Of a stretch of 64,000 bases of DNA, positions 9,608 to 17,474 are shown piece by piece. The notes beneath the pieces are model-generated. The model was given only the letters and a program-made list of their open reading frames with translations. It ran no database searches and was not told where the DNA came from. Source of the DNA: Bacteroidota bacterium (GTDB lineage Bacteria > Bacteroidota > Ignavibacteria > UBA10030 > SZUA-254); contig JAGVIE010000031.1 in NCBI GenBank assembly GCA_020056225.1, positions 1 through 64,000 on the forward strand. The letters are read 5' to 3'. Made by a program: the position numbers and the translations under genes. The number at the start of each line of letters is the position of its first letter. The stretch's first letter is position 1.

Positions 9608-10966
9608 ATGCCAGACAAAATATTAGTTGTAGACGATGAGCAGATTATTCGCGAATCAATTTCATATATTTTACGAAAAGAAGGTTACACGGTAGGCGAG
9701 GCAGACAATGGACGCGCCGCATATGAAAAGCTTAAAATTGAATCTTATGACCTCGTTATTACCGATCTTGAGATGCCTGAAATGAAAGGAATCGAACTGC
9801 TCGACCGTATAGTTCAAATGAATCCGGAGACATCCGTCATCATCATTACAGCCTACGGCTCTCTTGAAACCGCCATAACCGCTTTGCGTACCGGCGCAAA
9901 CGATTATATTTTGAAACCGATTGAGTTCGACGAATTACTTGTAAAAATTCGTCGACTCTTTGAGCATAAAAAACTTGCGCTTGAGAATCAGTATTTGCGT
10001 CGTGAACTTCACCGCGAAGCAAGCGTCTCCAATCTGGTCGGTACAAGCGCGCCTATGCAAAGCGTGTTTGATCTTATTAACCGTGTTTCTGCAACCGATA
10101 GTACGATTCTAATCACAGGAAGAAGCGGAACAGGCAAGGAGTTGGTCGCTAAGGCAATTCATTTCAACAGCAAGAGAAAAGAACAACCATTTATTACCGT
10201 TAACTGCGGAGCTATACCTGAGACTTTGATTGAGAGCGAACTGTTCGGGCATAAGAAAGGTTCTTTTACCGGCGCTGTGGCGGATAAAATGGGATACTTC
10301 AAAGCAGCGGACAGCGGAACGCTCTTCCTCGACGAGGTTAGTGAAATGCCGATGCAGCTGCAAGTAAAATTACTGCGAGCAATCGAGCAAAAAGAAATCA
10401 CACCGGTAGGAATGTCCTCTTCCATATTGGTCGATGTCAGGTTTATCGCCGCCACAAATCGGGATCTTCAGAAGCAGGTTGCCTCCGGTCACTTCCGTGA
10501 GGATTTATTTTATCGGCTTAATGTTGTAGATATCAAGCTCCCCTCGCTTGCCGAAAGGAAAGAAGATATTCCGCTTCTTGTAGATCATTTCGTGAACAAA
10601 TTCAGACAAGAGATGCGGAAAGATATTCAGGGCGTAGATAATACGGCGATGCAATTTCTTATCCAGCACGAATGGAAGGGTGAAATACGTGAACTGGAGA
10701 ACGTAATTGAGCGTGCGGTTATTTTTTGTAACGAGAAATTTATTTCAATCAATGATTTGCCGGAATTTTTCCGCATCGGAAGCAATATGGAACTATCGTC
10801 TAACTTTTCGTCTCTAGAATCTGCAATGAATAATCTTGAGCGTCAGTATATCCACTCTGAATTACGTAAACATAATTTCAACAAGGAAATAACCGCGCAA
10901 ACATTAAAGATAAGTCTTCCGACACTTTACAGACGGATAAAAGACTTAAATATACCACAAGAGTAG
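9608..10966 (+). CDS. Sigma54-dependent NtrC-family response regulator (orphan)
   Basis: Transcriptional activator of 452 residues with the standard order: N-terminal receiver (phospho-acceptor Asp 53 in 'VITDLEMPEM'), central AAA+ domain (Walker A GRSGTGKE, sigma54-contact loop GSFTGA rather than GAFTGA, Walker B 'TLFLDEV'), and a C-terminal Fis-type helix-turn-helix ('TLKISLPTLYRRIKDL'). The Met at 9608 removes an upstream extension overlapping hemN. No sensor kinase gene is adjacent, so its partner is unknown. It follows hemN by 38 bases and may be co-transcribed. Its targets may include cytochrome genes, since sigma54-type promoters occur elsewhere in the window, but this is inference. 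Confidence 0.92.
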   Translation: MPDKILVVDDEQIIRESISYILRKEGYTVGEADNGRAAYEKLKIESYDLVITDLEMPEMKGIELLDRIVQMNPETSVIIITAYGSLETAITALRTGANDYILKPIEFDELLVKIRRLFEHKKLALENQYLRRELHREASVSNLVGTSAPMQSVFDLINRVSATDSTILITGRSGTGKELVAKAIHFNSKRKEQPFITVNCGAIPETLIESELFGHKKGSFTGAVADKMGYFKAADSGTLFLDEVSEMPMQLQVKLLRAIEQKEITPVGMSSSILVDVRFIAATNRDLQKQVASGHFREDLFYRLNVVDIKLPSLAERKEDIPLLVDHFVNKFRQEMRKDIQGVDNTAMQFLIQHEWKGEIRELENVIERAVIFCNEKFISINDLPEFFRIGSNMELSSNFSSLESAMNNLERQYIHSELRKHNFNKEITAQTLKISLPTLYRRIKDLNIPQE

Positions 10967-11127
10967 TCATTAAACACACAGTAATTCTCAGTTTTGATAT
11001 ATGGTTACAATATTATCATAATAGAAGGCATATTTTAAATAATTTATATAGGCATATCTTTTGTGATGAATATTTATTATATTTCGCATATTATGTATCG
11101 TGAATGTTGCAAGGATCGGTTTTGAAA

Positions 11128-11646
11128 ATGAAAAAAATCAAAAAGATACTTGTACCTACAGATTTTTCCAAGCTTTCACTAGTAGCCTTGGAGTATGCGT
11201 CGTTAGTATCTGAGCTTCAGGAAGCGGAAATATACCTGCTTCATGTATTGGACAAAGGAACTTCCCGCAAATTAAGTAAAGGCTCAAAAAGTACAGAGGA
11301 TTTATTAAAGGACGCGGAAAAAAATGCGATGAAAAGTTTAGAAGCAATCGCATCCCAGCATCTAAGTGAGTGTGACGATGTCACTAAGAATATTCGCATC
11401 GGGGATCCGAGTAGAGAAATTGTGAAGTTCGCTTTCGATGAAAACGTTGATCTGATCATCATATCAACACATGGACGCGCAGGAATTGCACACATCCTGA
11501 TGGGAAGTGTAGCCGAGAAAGTTATCCGACATTCTCCTATTCCCGTTCTTGCTGTGAAACCGACCAAGGTTCAGATGATTCTGGAAGAAGACATCGATGA
11601 ACAATTGCACCTGAAACTGAATAACGTGAAACGTAAAGAAAATTAA
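11128..11646 (+). CDS. Universal stress protein (UspA family)
   Basis: Single-domain UspA-type protein of about 172 residues. It begins with the family's 'KKILVPTDFSKLS' strand/loop, has the middle 'ADLIIISTHG'-like strand (VDLIIISTHGR), and the C-terminal nucleotide-binding pattern THGRAGIAHILMGS followed by EKVIRHSPIPVLAVK. The first Gly of the usual G-x2-G-x9-GS pattern is Ser here, so ATP binding may be weaker. An in-frame ATG at 11104 exists. I prefer 11128, where the conserved domain begins and AAGGAT lies 11 bases upstream. It is followed 46 bases later by the first cytochrome gene and could belong to that transcript. Confidence 0.88.
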   Translation: MKKIKKILVPTDFSKLSLVALEYASLVSELQEAEIYLLHVLDKGTSRKLSKGSKSTEDLLKDAEKNAMKSLEAIASQHLSECDDVTKNIRIGDPSREIVKFAFDENVDLIIISTHGRAGIAHILMGSVAEKVIRHSPIPVLAVKPTKVQMILEEDIDEQLHLKLNNVKRKEN

Positions 11647-11692
11647 ACTATTCTCCCTCATTAATTTATTCTATTATAATATAGGAGCTGTT

Positions 11693-12247
11693 ATGAAACA
11701 AACTATTGCTGTAATCTTGCTGGTTGCCATCGTTGTTTTAGTTGTCGTGCCCGGGCTGGCAGAAGAGAAAACGCTAAATAAATATGTTGGCGTAAAGACT
11801 TGTTCACCATGTCATAAATCAGGCGCAAAGGGCAATCAGGCAGGTATCTGGCAAAAATCAAAGCATGCAGGAGCATTCAAATCGTTGCTCTCTGAAAAAG
11901 CTGTCGCAATAGCAAAAGAGAAAGGACTCAAAAAACCGGCTTCCGAATCACCAGAATGTTTAGATTGCCACGTAGGAAAAATCGATGCTAAGTTAGCGGC
12001 GGCATCGTTCGATCCTAAAGATGGCGTACAATGTGAAACGTGCCATGGTGCCGGATCAACTTATAAATCAATGGCGATAATGAAGGATAAGGTAAAAGCT
12101 ATCGCAGCCGGCTTGATCGAGTACAAAGATGAAGCGGCTACTGAAAAGCTATGCAAAACTTGTCATAACGAAAAAAGCCCTACATTCAAAGAGTTTAAAT
12201 TTAAAGATATGTGGGCAAAAATTAAGCATCCTGCAAAAAAATCATAA
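11693..12247 (+). CDS. Periplasmic tetraheme cytochrome c (c554-like)
   Basis: Soluble periplasmic electron carrier of 184 residues. A signal peptide (MKQTIAVILL...VPGLAEE) precedes four CXXCH heme sites: CSPCH, CLDCH, CETCH and CKTCH. The spacing and motifs such as 'AGIWQKSKHAGAF' and 'CETCHGAGSTYK' resemble the cytochrome c554 family. GGAG lies 8 bases before the ATG. It is followed by a strong stem-loop with a U-tract, so it is probably expressed more highly than the membrane genes downstream. It could ferry electrons between the inner-membrane complexes and the outer-membrane conduit; the direction is not visible from sequence. Confidence 0.9.
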   Translation: MKQTIAVILLVAIVVLVVVPGLAEEKTLNKYVGVKTCSPCHKSGAKGNQAGIWQKSKHAGAFKSLLSEKAVAIAKEKGLKKPASESPECLDCHVGKIDAKLAAASFDPKDGVQCETCHGAGSTYKSMAIMKDKVKAIAAGLIEYKDEAATEKLCKTCHNEKSPTFKEFKFKDMWAKIKHPAKKS

Positions 12248-12285
12248 CGGCATAGTTCATCGTCTAATGTAGTGAATATTCATTT

Positions 12286-12335
12286 CCCTGCCAGCAGCGT
12301 TTTCGTAACATCCCAATATTGCTGGCAGGGTTTTT
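12286..12335 (+). terminator. Rho-independent-type terminator or attenuator
   Basis: A perfect 11 bp inverted repeat, CCCTGCCAGCA at 12286-12296 and TGCTGGCAGGG at 12320-12330, with a 23-base loop, is followed at once by TTTTTA. It lies 38 bases after the stop of the tetraheme cytochrome gene and ends only 15 bases before the start of the 13-heme fusion gene. It may end a short transcript for the abundant small cytochrome and let a fraction of transcription continue. Confidence 0.75.
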
Positions 12336-12349
12336 ATTGCATAAATCTC

Positions 12350-14518
12350 ATGAAAAAAATCTTGTCTTTAATAATTCTGTCACTGAGTGGTTTACTCGCG
12401 TTGAATCCTCTCCCATCTCTGGCACAATCCAGCGAAGATTGTCTCGCATGTCATAGCGACAAATCTATGTCTATGGAAAAAATGGGGAAGCAGGTTTCTC
12501 TATTCGTCGATGAATCGACTCTCGATAAATCGCCTCATATGAAATTGGGATGTATTTCATGCCATAAAGGTTTCAGTGCGGAAAATATTCCGCATAAGAA
12601 AAAAATTGAACCCGTTAATTGCCTGGCGTGCCATCGAGAAGCGCCGGCTAAACATGGGTTCCATCCCCAATTAGTAAAGGCAATCTTGGCAAAAAAACAA
12701 CCCGACGTAACATGCAAAGATTGCCATGGAAGTCACAACATCGTATCATCAAAAGTGGATGGATCAAAATTCAGCGAAAATAATGTCGGCGAATCATGCA
12801 ATGAATGTCATAACGATGTTAGGGAAAGTTTTACTCAGTCATCTCACGGGAAAGCATTGATCGGCGCCATAAGGGGCGCGCCGGATTGTTTAACATGTCA
12901 TCGTCATGAGATTTCGAACAGCACCGGGATTAGCGATTCATTAAAATACAAAACCGAACAAGAAAAAGTTTGTTTATCTTGTCATCTCGATAACCCTGAC
13001 GTTCGCGCAGAAACGTCGCCCTCTGCTGGCTTCATAGCGGCGTATGAAAAAAGCGTCCACGGTTCAGCCCTGTTGAAGGGGAATGCGAAAGCGGCTAACT
13101 GCGTTGATTGCCATGGAAGCCATGAAATGAAAAAAGGGCAAGACCCGACTGCACTCGTCAGTAAGCTCCATCTTGCTGAAACATGTTCAAAGTGCCACGC
13201 CAGGGTTGCTCATGAATACGAAGGAAGCATTCACAGTGTTGCTTTGAAAAAAGGAGTGAAAGACGCGCCTATATGTACCGACTGCCATGGCGAGCACGAC
13301 ATTCTCCGCCACAGCGATCCAACATCCAGGGTTGCCGCGGCAAATGTTTCTTCCCGCGTTTGCTCGCCCTGCCATAGTTCGATAAAGTTATCGCAGAAGT
13401 ATGGACTTGACAGCGACCGTTTCAAGACATTTTCGGATAGCTATCATGGCTTAGCCAGCGAAGCCGGATCCATTGAAGTTGCAAATTGTGCAAGTTGCCA
13501 TGGCGTCCATAACATCAAACCATCAAGCGATTCTACTTCAACGATTTATAAAGCTAATCTGGCAACCACATGCGGTAAATGTCATCCCGGAGCAAATGAA
13601 AGATTCACAATTGGCTCTGTCCATATAGCCACCGAAAACAAGGACGAGCCTCTGCTCTATTGGATCTCAACATCATATATCATGTTGATTGTAATTACAA
13701 TCGGTGGAATGTTGGCACACAATCTTATTGATTTCGTGAGAAAGTCAAAACGAAAGCTGATGATCAGGCGAGGTTTAATCATCGAAGAACATTATGGCCG
13801 CAGTTTATATCTCCGCATGTCGCTGAGTGAACGGCTGCAGCATGCCACTCTGGTTGTTAGCTTCATTACATTGGTTCTGACAGGTTTTGCTTTAAAATAT
13901 CCAGATGCGTGGTGGGTTGTACCGATACGCAACATCAGTCCGTTGATGTTCGATATTCGCGGAATCGTCCATCGAATCGCGGGCGTTATACTTGTACTGG
14001 TTAGTTTATATCATCTTTATTATATTTTCTTCGTTCCAAGAGGTAAACAATTAATCAAAGATTTACTTCCAACACTCAAAGACGCATTCGACGCTGCGGG
14101 TGTACTGAAATATAATCTGGGAATTTCAGAGGCTAAACCTAAATTTGGGAGATTTAGTTATATTGAAAAAAGTGAATACTGGGCTTTGATATGGGGAACG
14201 ATTGTCATGGCGGCGACCGGTTTCGTACTTTGGTTCGATAATACTTTTCTCGGGTTGCTCACAAAATTGGGGTGGGACGTTGCCAGAACGATCCATTATT
14301 ATGAGGCATGGCTTGCAACACTATCGATCATAGCATGGCATTTGTATTTTGTAATATTCAACCCGGACATCTACCCTATTAACCTTGCATTCTGGAAAGG
14401 CTCTTTGACCGAAGAAGAAATGGCTGATGAACATCCACTGGAACTTGAAAACATCAAGAGTGCAGAATTCTTTAAAGAGATTGAACAAGAATCTACCGAT
14501 GAAAATGAGAAACAGTAA
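12350..14518 (+). CDS. 13-heme cytochrome c / membrane cytochrome b fusion (CbcL-like)
   Basis: A 722-residue fusion. After a signal peptide (MKKILSLIIL...SLAQS) come thirteen CXXCH motifs (first CLACHSD, last CGKCHPG) over about 420 residues. One membrane segment follows, then a di-heme cytochrome b-like domain of the formate dehydrogenase/hydrogenase gamma type with His residues in 'RLQHATLVVSF', 'GIVHRIAG', 'SLYHLYYIF', 'ARTIHYYEAW' and 'IAWHLYFV'. In Geobacter, CbcL has the same c-type plus b-type layout and passes quinol electrons to periplasmic cytochromes; by analogy this is a quinol:cytochrome oxidoreductase. The frame is open upstream to 12272, but the Met at 12350 gives a proper leader. 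The end overlaps the next gene. Confidence 0.9.
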   Translation: MKKILSLIILSLSGLLALNPLPSLAQSSEDCLACHSDKSMSMEKMGKQVSLFVDESTLDKSPHMKLGCISCHKGFSAENIPHKKKIEPVNCLACHREAPAKHGFHPQLVKAILAKKQPDVTCKDCHGSHNIVSSKVDGSKFSENNVGESCNECHNDVRESFTQSSHGKALIGAIRGAPDCLTCHRHEISNSTGISDSLKYKTEQEKVCLSCHLDNPDVRAETSPSAGFIAAYEKSVHGSALLKGNAKAANCVDCHGSHEMKKGQDPTALVSKLHLAETCSKCHARVAHEYEGSIHSVALKKGVKDAPICTDCHGEHDILRHSDPTSRVAAANVSSRVCSPCHSSIKLSQKYGLDSDRFKTFSDSYHGLASEAGSIEVANCASCHGVHNIKPSSDSTSTIYKANLATTCGKCHPGANERFTIGSVHIATENKDEPLLYWISTSYIMLIVITIGGMLAHNLIDFVRKSKRKLMIRRGLIIEEHYGRSLYLRMSLSERLQHATLVVSFITLVLTGFALKYPDAWWVVPIRNISPLMFDIRGIVHRIAGVILVLVSLYHLYYIFFVPRGKQLIKDLLPTLKDAFDAAGVLKYNLGISEAKPKFGRFSYIEKSEYWALIWGTIVMAATGFVLWFDNTFLGLLTKLGWDVARTIHYYEAWLATLSIIAWHLYFVIFNPDIYPINLAFWKGSLTEEEMADEHPLELENIKSAEFFKEIEQESTDENEKQ

Positions 14519-16532
14519 AATGATTTCTTTTCTAAAAATATATTGCACAATTATTTTCCGGATTATATTTTTTCTAACAGCCACAGCCGCTTCATTAGTT
14601 GCACAAGAAAACAGCGACTGTTTGGGGTGCCACGGAGATAGGTCGGCAACCGGCACACGTAAAGGCAAAACTATTTCCGTATTTGTCGATGAGAAAAAGT
14701 TTTCCGATGCTATACATGGTACGCTAACATGTATTTCCTGCCACGCCGATCTTGAAAGTAAAGAATTCCCCCATGAAGATGATTTGAAGCCGGTCAATTG
14801 CGGAACCTGCCATTCATCGGAACAAGAGCTTCATACTAAATCCCTTCACGGGCAAGCGATAGCCCGGGGTGACGCTTTAGCTCCCGATTGTATCGACTGC
14901 CACAGTAATCATGACATTCTGCCTGCAAAAAATCCGCGCTCGCCGATTTCGCCCCTGAAGATTCCATTCCTTTGTGGAAAGTGCCATCTGGAAGGATCGC
15001 CCGTACAGAAACAACGGACAATTCATCAAGACCATATACTTGAAAATTTTTCAGAGAGTATTCACGGTCAGGGCCTTCTTAAAAAGGGTTTAATTGTAGC
15101 ACCCAATTGTGCGACATGCCATACCTCACATTCAATTTTACGCCACACCGATCCGTATTCATCTATCGCTCGAAAAAACATTGCTAAAACCTGTACCCAA
15201 TGCCATGCTGAAATTGAGATGGTGCACCGGAAAGTAATCAAGGGTGAATTATGGGAAAAAGAAGCAAACGTTCTCCCTGCCTGCATCGATTGTCATCAAC
15301 CGCACAAGGTAAGAAAAGTATTTTATGACCAGGGAATGGCGGATAAAGACTGTATGCGATGCCACGATAAGAGTGAAATCAAATCATCTAAAGACAGCCG
15401 ATCATTATATGTGAATTATAACGAAGTAAAATTATCGCGGCATTTAAACGTGTCATGCAGTCAATGTCATTCCGAAGTTAACGCATCCCACATCCGCCCG
15501 TGTGAAACGATCACAAAAAAAGTCGACTGTGCTTCATGCCATGCTGAAATCGGAACACAGTATCTGAAGAGCACTCACGGTCAATTGATGGCAAAGAATG
15601 ATGCGAATGCGCCGATTTGTAAAGAATGTCATGGTACTCATGGAGTATTGGGAAAATCGGATCCGAAGTCTTCGACTTTCGCAACAAATGTCCCCGTGCT
15701 TTGCGCCAGATGTCATCGCGAGGGACGAAAAGCGGCAACGCGTTATACCGGCGATGAACATCAGATTATCGAACATTATAATGAGAGTATTCACGGTAAA
15801 GGTTTGATGAAAAGCGGTTTGACTGTAACCGCGATGTGCACAAATTGTCATACTGCTCATAGCGTTTTGCCTCATGCTGATACAGCATCAAGTATCAATC
15901 CCAAAAATATTCCCGCAACCTGCGGTAAATGTCATCATGGTATGCAGGAACAGTTTGAACAGAGCATCCATTCTAAATTAGTCGGGAAGACCGATAAGTC
16001 GTTGCCTGTTTGCGCGGATTGCCATAGCGCTCACACAATCCGCCGTGCAGATGAAACCGGATTTAAGCTCGATATCATGCAGAAATGCGGGAGATGCCAT
16101 GAAGATATTGCTAAGACTTATTTCGATACTTACCACGGAAAAGTTTCTCAGCTTGGATACACAAAGACTGCAAAGTGTTACGATTGCCATGGTTCTCACG
16201 ATATTCTCGCTATTTCCGACCCGAAGTCGCGCTTAAGCCACGATAATGTTGTCGGAACATGCCAGAAATGTCATGCCGGCGCATCAAGACGATTTGCCGG
16301 TTATCTGACTCACGCGACTCATCATGATCCGAAAAAATACCCGTTTCTATTCTGGACATTCTGGGGAATGACATCGCTATTGATCGGGACATTTATTTTA
16401 GGTGGGATTCATACACTGCTCTGGTTGCCGCGCGCTTTAAAAATGCAACGAGAGATTAAAAAGGCACATCTGAAAAAAGAAGAGCCTCAAGAAAAACAGG
16501 AGAAAGATAAAGATGGAAATAGCAACAACTAG
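14505..16532 (+). CDS. 19-heme membrane-anchored cytochrome c
   Basis: A very heme-dense protein of about 675 residues with nineteen CXXCH motifs (CLGCHGD through CQKCHAG), most alternating with His pairs of the 'CHxxH' and 'SIHG' type that could serve as distal ligands. Repeats of about 35-60 residues ('ESIHGxGLxKxGL...CxxCHTxHSxL') occur twice, suggesting internal duplication. An N-terminal signal and a C-terminal membrane helix ('TFWGMTSLLIGTFILGGIHTLLW', in two parts) followed by a charged tail place it in the periplasm, anchored to the inner membrane. Possible starts are 14499, 14505 and 14520. The 3' end overlaps the cytochrome b gene by 20 bases. It is probably the c-type partner of that subunit. 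Confidence 0.9.
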   Translation: MRNSKMISFLKIYCTIIFRIIFFLTATAASLVAQENSDCLGCHGDRSATGTRKGKTISVFVDEKKFSDAIHGTLTCISCHADLESKEFPHEDDLKPVNCGTCHSSEQELHTKSLHGQAIARGDALAPDCIDCHSNHDILPAKNPRSPISPLKIPFLCGKCHLEGSPVQKQRTIHQDHILENFSESIHGQGLLKKGLIVAPNCATCHTSHSILRHTDPYSSIARKNIAKTCTQCHAEIEMVHRKVIKGELWEKEANVLPACIDCHQPHKVRKVFYDQGMADKDCMRCHDKSEIKSSKDSRSLYVNYNEVKLSRHLNVSCSQCHSEVNASHIRPCETITKKVDCASCHAEIGTQYLKSTHGQLMAKNDANAPICKECHGTHGVLGKSDPKSSTFATNVPVLCARCHREGRKAATRYTGDEHQIIEHYNESIHGKGLMKSGLTVTAMCTNCHTAHSVLPHADTASSINPKNIPATCGKCHHGMQEQFEQSIHSKLVGKTDKSLPVCADCHSAHTIRRADETGFKLDIMQKCGRCHEDIAKTYFDTYHGKVSQLGYTKTAKCYDCHGSHDILAISDPKSRLSHDNVVGTCQKCHAGASRRFAGYLTHATHHDPKKYPFLFWTFWGMTSLLIGTFILGGIHTLLWLPRALKMQREIKKAHLKKEEPQEKQEKDKDGNSNN

Positions 16533-17364
16533 CACCGGTGAAAAAGAATTTCTCCGTTTCTCACGTCTGAACCGCATTCTTCATATTCTGATGATCGTCA
16601 GTTTTATAAGCTTGGCACTTACCGGAATGACGCTCAAATTCTCATACACTGGATGGGCGGTATTTCTGTCACACATACTCGGCGGATTTGAATCTGCCGG
16701 AATTATTCACCGCTTCGCGGCTGTTGTGATGTTCGGTATTTTTTTTACGCATGTGTATGATCTTTTTCGGCGTAAGCGTACAGAATTCGGTTCTTGGAAA
16801 AATCTATTCTTAGGTCCGAATACAATGTTGTTCACAAAAAATGATTTGCATGATTTCACCGGAAGTTTGAAATGGTTTCTGAATTTAGGTCCGCGACCGC
16901 AATATGGCAGATGGACCTATTGGGAAAAGTTCGATTACTTCGCTGTCTTTTGGGGTGTATTCGTGATCGGCTCGACCGGATTAATGCTCTGGTTTCCGGA
17001 AATCTTTACGTTGATATTACCGGGAGAGTTGATCAATGTTGCTACAATTATTCACAGCGATGAAGCCTTACTCGCGGTCGGGTTTATTTTTACGGTGCAT
17101 TTTTTTAATACACACCTTCGCCCCGAAAAATTTCCCATGGACATCGTTATCTTCACCGGAAGAATGACGCTTGAGGAGTTCAAACAGGATAAACCCAGGG
17201 AATATAACGAACTCCTAGAAAAAGGCAAACTCGAAGAAAATCTTGTCGAGCCATATCAACCGATAGTTATACGTTCCGTTAAAATCTTCGGGTGGATTGC
17301 GCTCTCGCTAGGTTTCAGCATAATCGTATGGATCGTTTATGCAATGATATTTGCATACCGTTAA
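16513..17364 (+). CDS. Membrane cytochrome b subunit (b561/FdhI-like)
   Basis: A 283-residue integral membrane protein with about five hydrophobic helices and His residues within them ('LNRILHILMIVSF', 'GIIHRFAAVV', 'FTHVYDLF', 'ATIIHSDEALL', 'FTVHFFNTHL') that can bind two b hemes. It is clearly related to the b-type half of the 13-heme fusion two genes upstream: both have 'GxF/W-YIEK/WEK..YW/FA..WG' and 'ATGFVLWF'/'STGLMLWF' segments. Its start lies inside the end of the 19-heme gene, so the two are translationally coupled and likely form a split version of the same kind of quinol-cytochrome module. Confidence 0.9.
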   Translation: MEIATTSTGEKEFLRFSRLNRILHILMIVSFISLALTGMTLKFSYTGWAVFLSHILGGFESAGIIHRFAAVVMFGIFFTHVYDLFRRKRTEFGSWKNLFLGPNTMLFTKNDLHDFTGSLKWFLNLGPRPQYGRWTYWEKFDYFAVFWGVFVIGSTGLMLWFPEIFTLILPGELINVATIIHSDEALLAVGFIFTVHFFNTHLRPEKFPMDIVIFTGRMTLEEFKQDKPREYNELLEKGKLEENLVEPYQPIVIRSVKIFGWIALSLGFSIIVWIVYAMIFAYR

Positions 17365-17474
17365 ATCAAAATATTTCTTATATTTAGTACCATAAGGTCT
17401 GAATATGGCTTTGAATTAGCAAAATACAAGGCGATGTTTCGGATATCAATAAATTAAGCGAGAAGATTGATTCC

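Noticed and set aside
17406-17421. Sigma54-like string TGGCTTTGAATTAGCA before the ImcH-like gene
   Set aside because: GG and GC have the correct spacing, but both boxes are otherwise poor (TGGCTT, TAGC). Too weak to call without transcript data.
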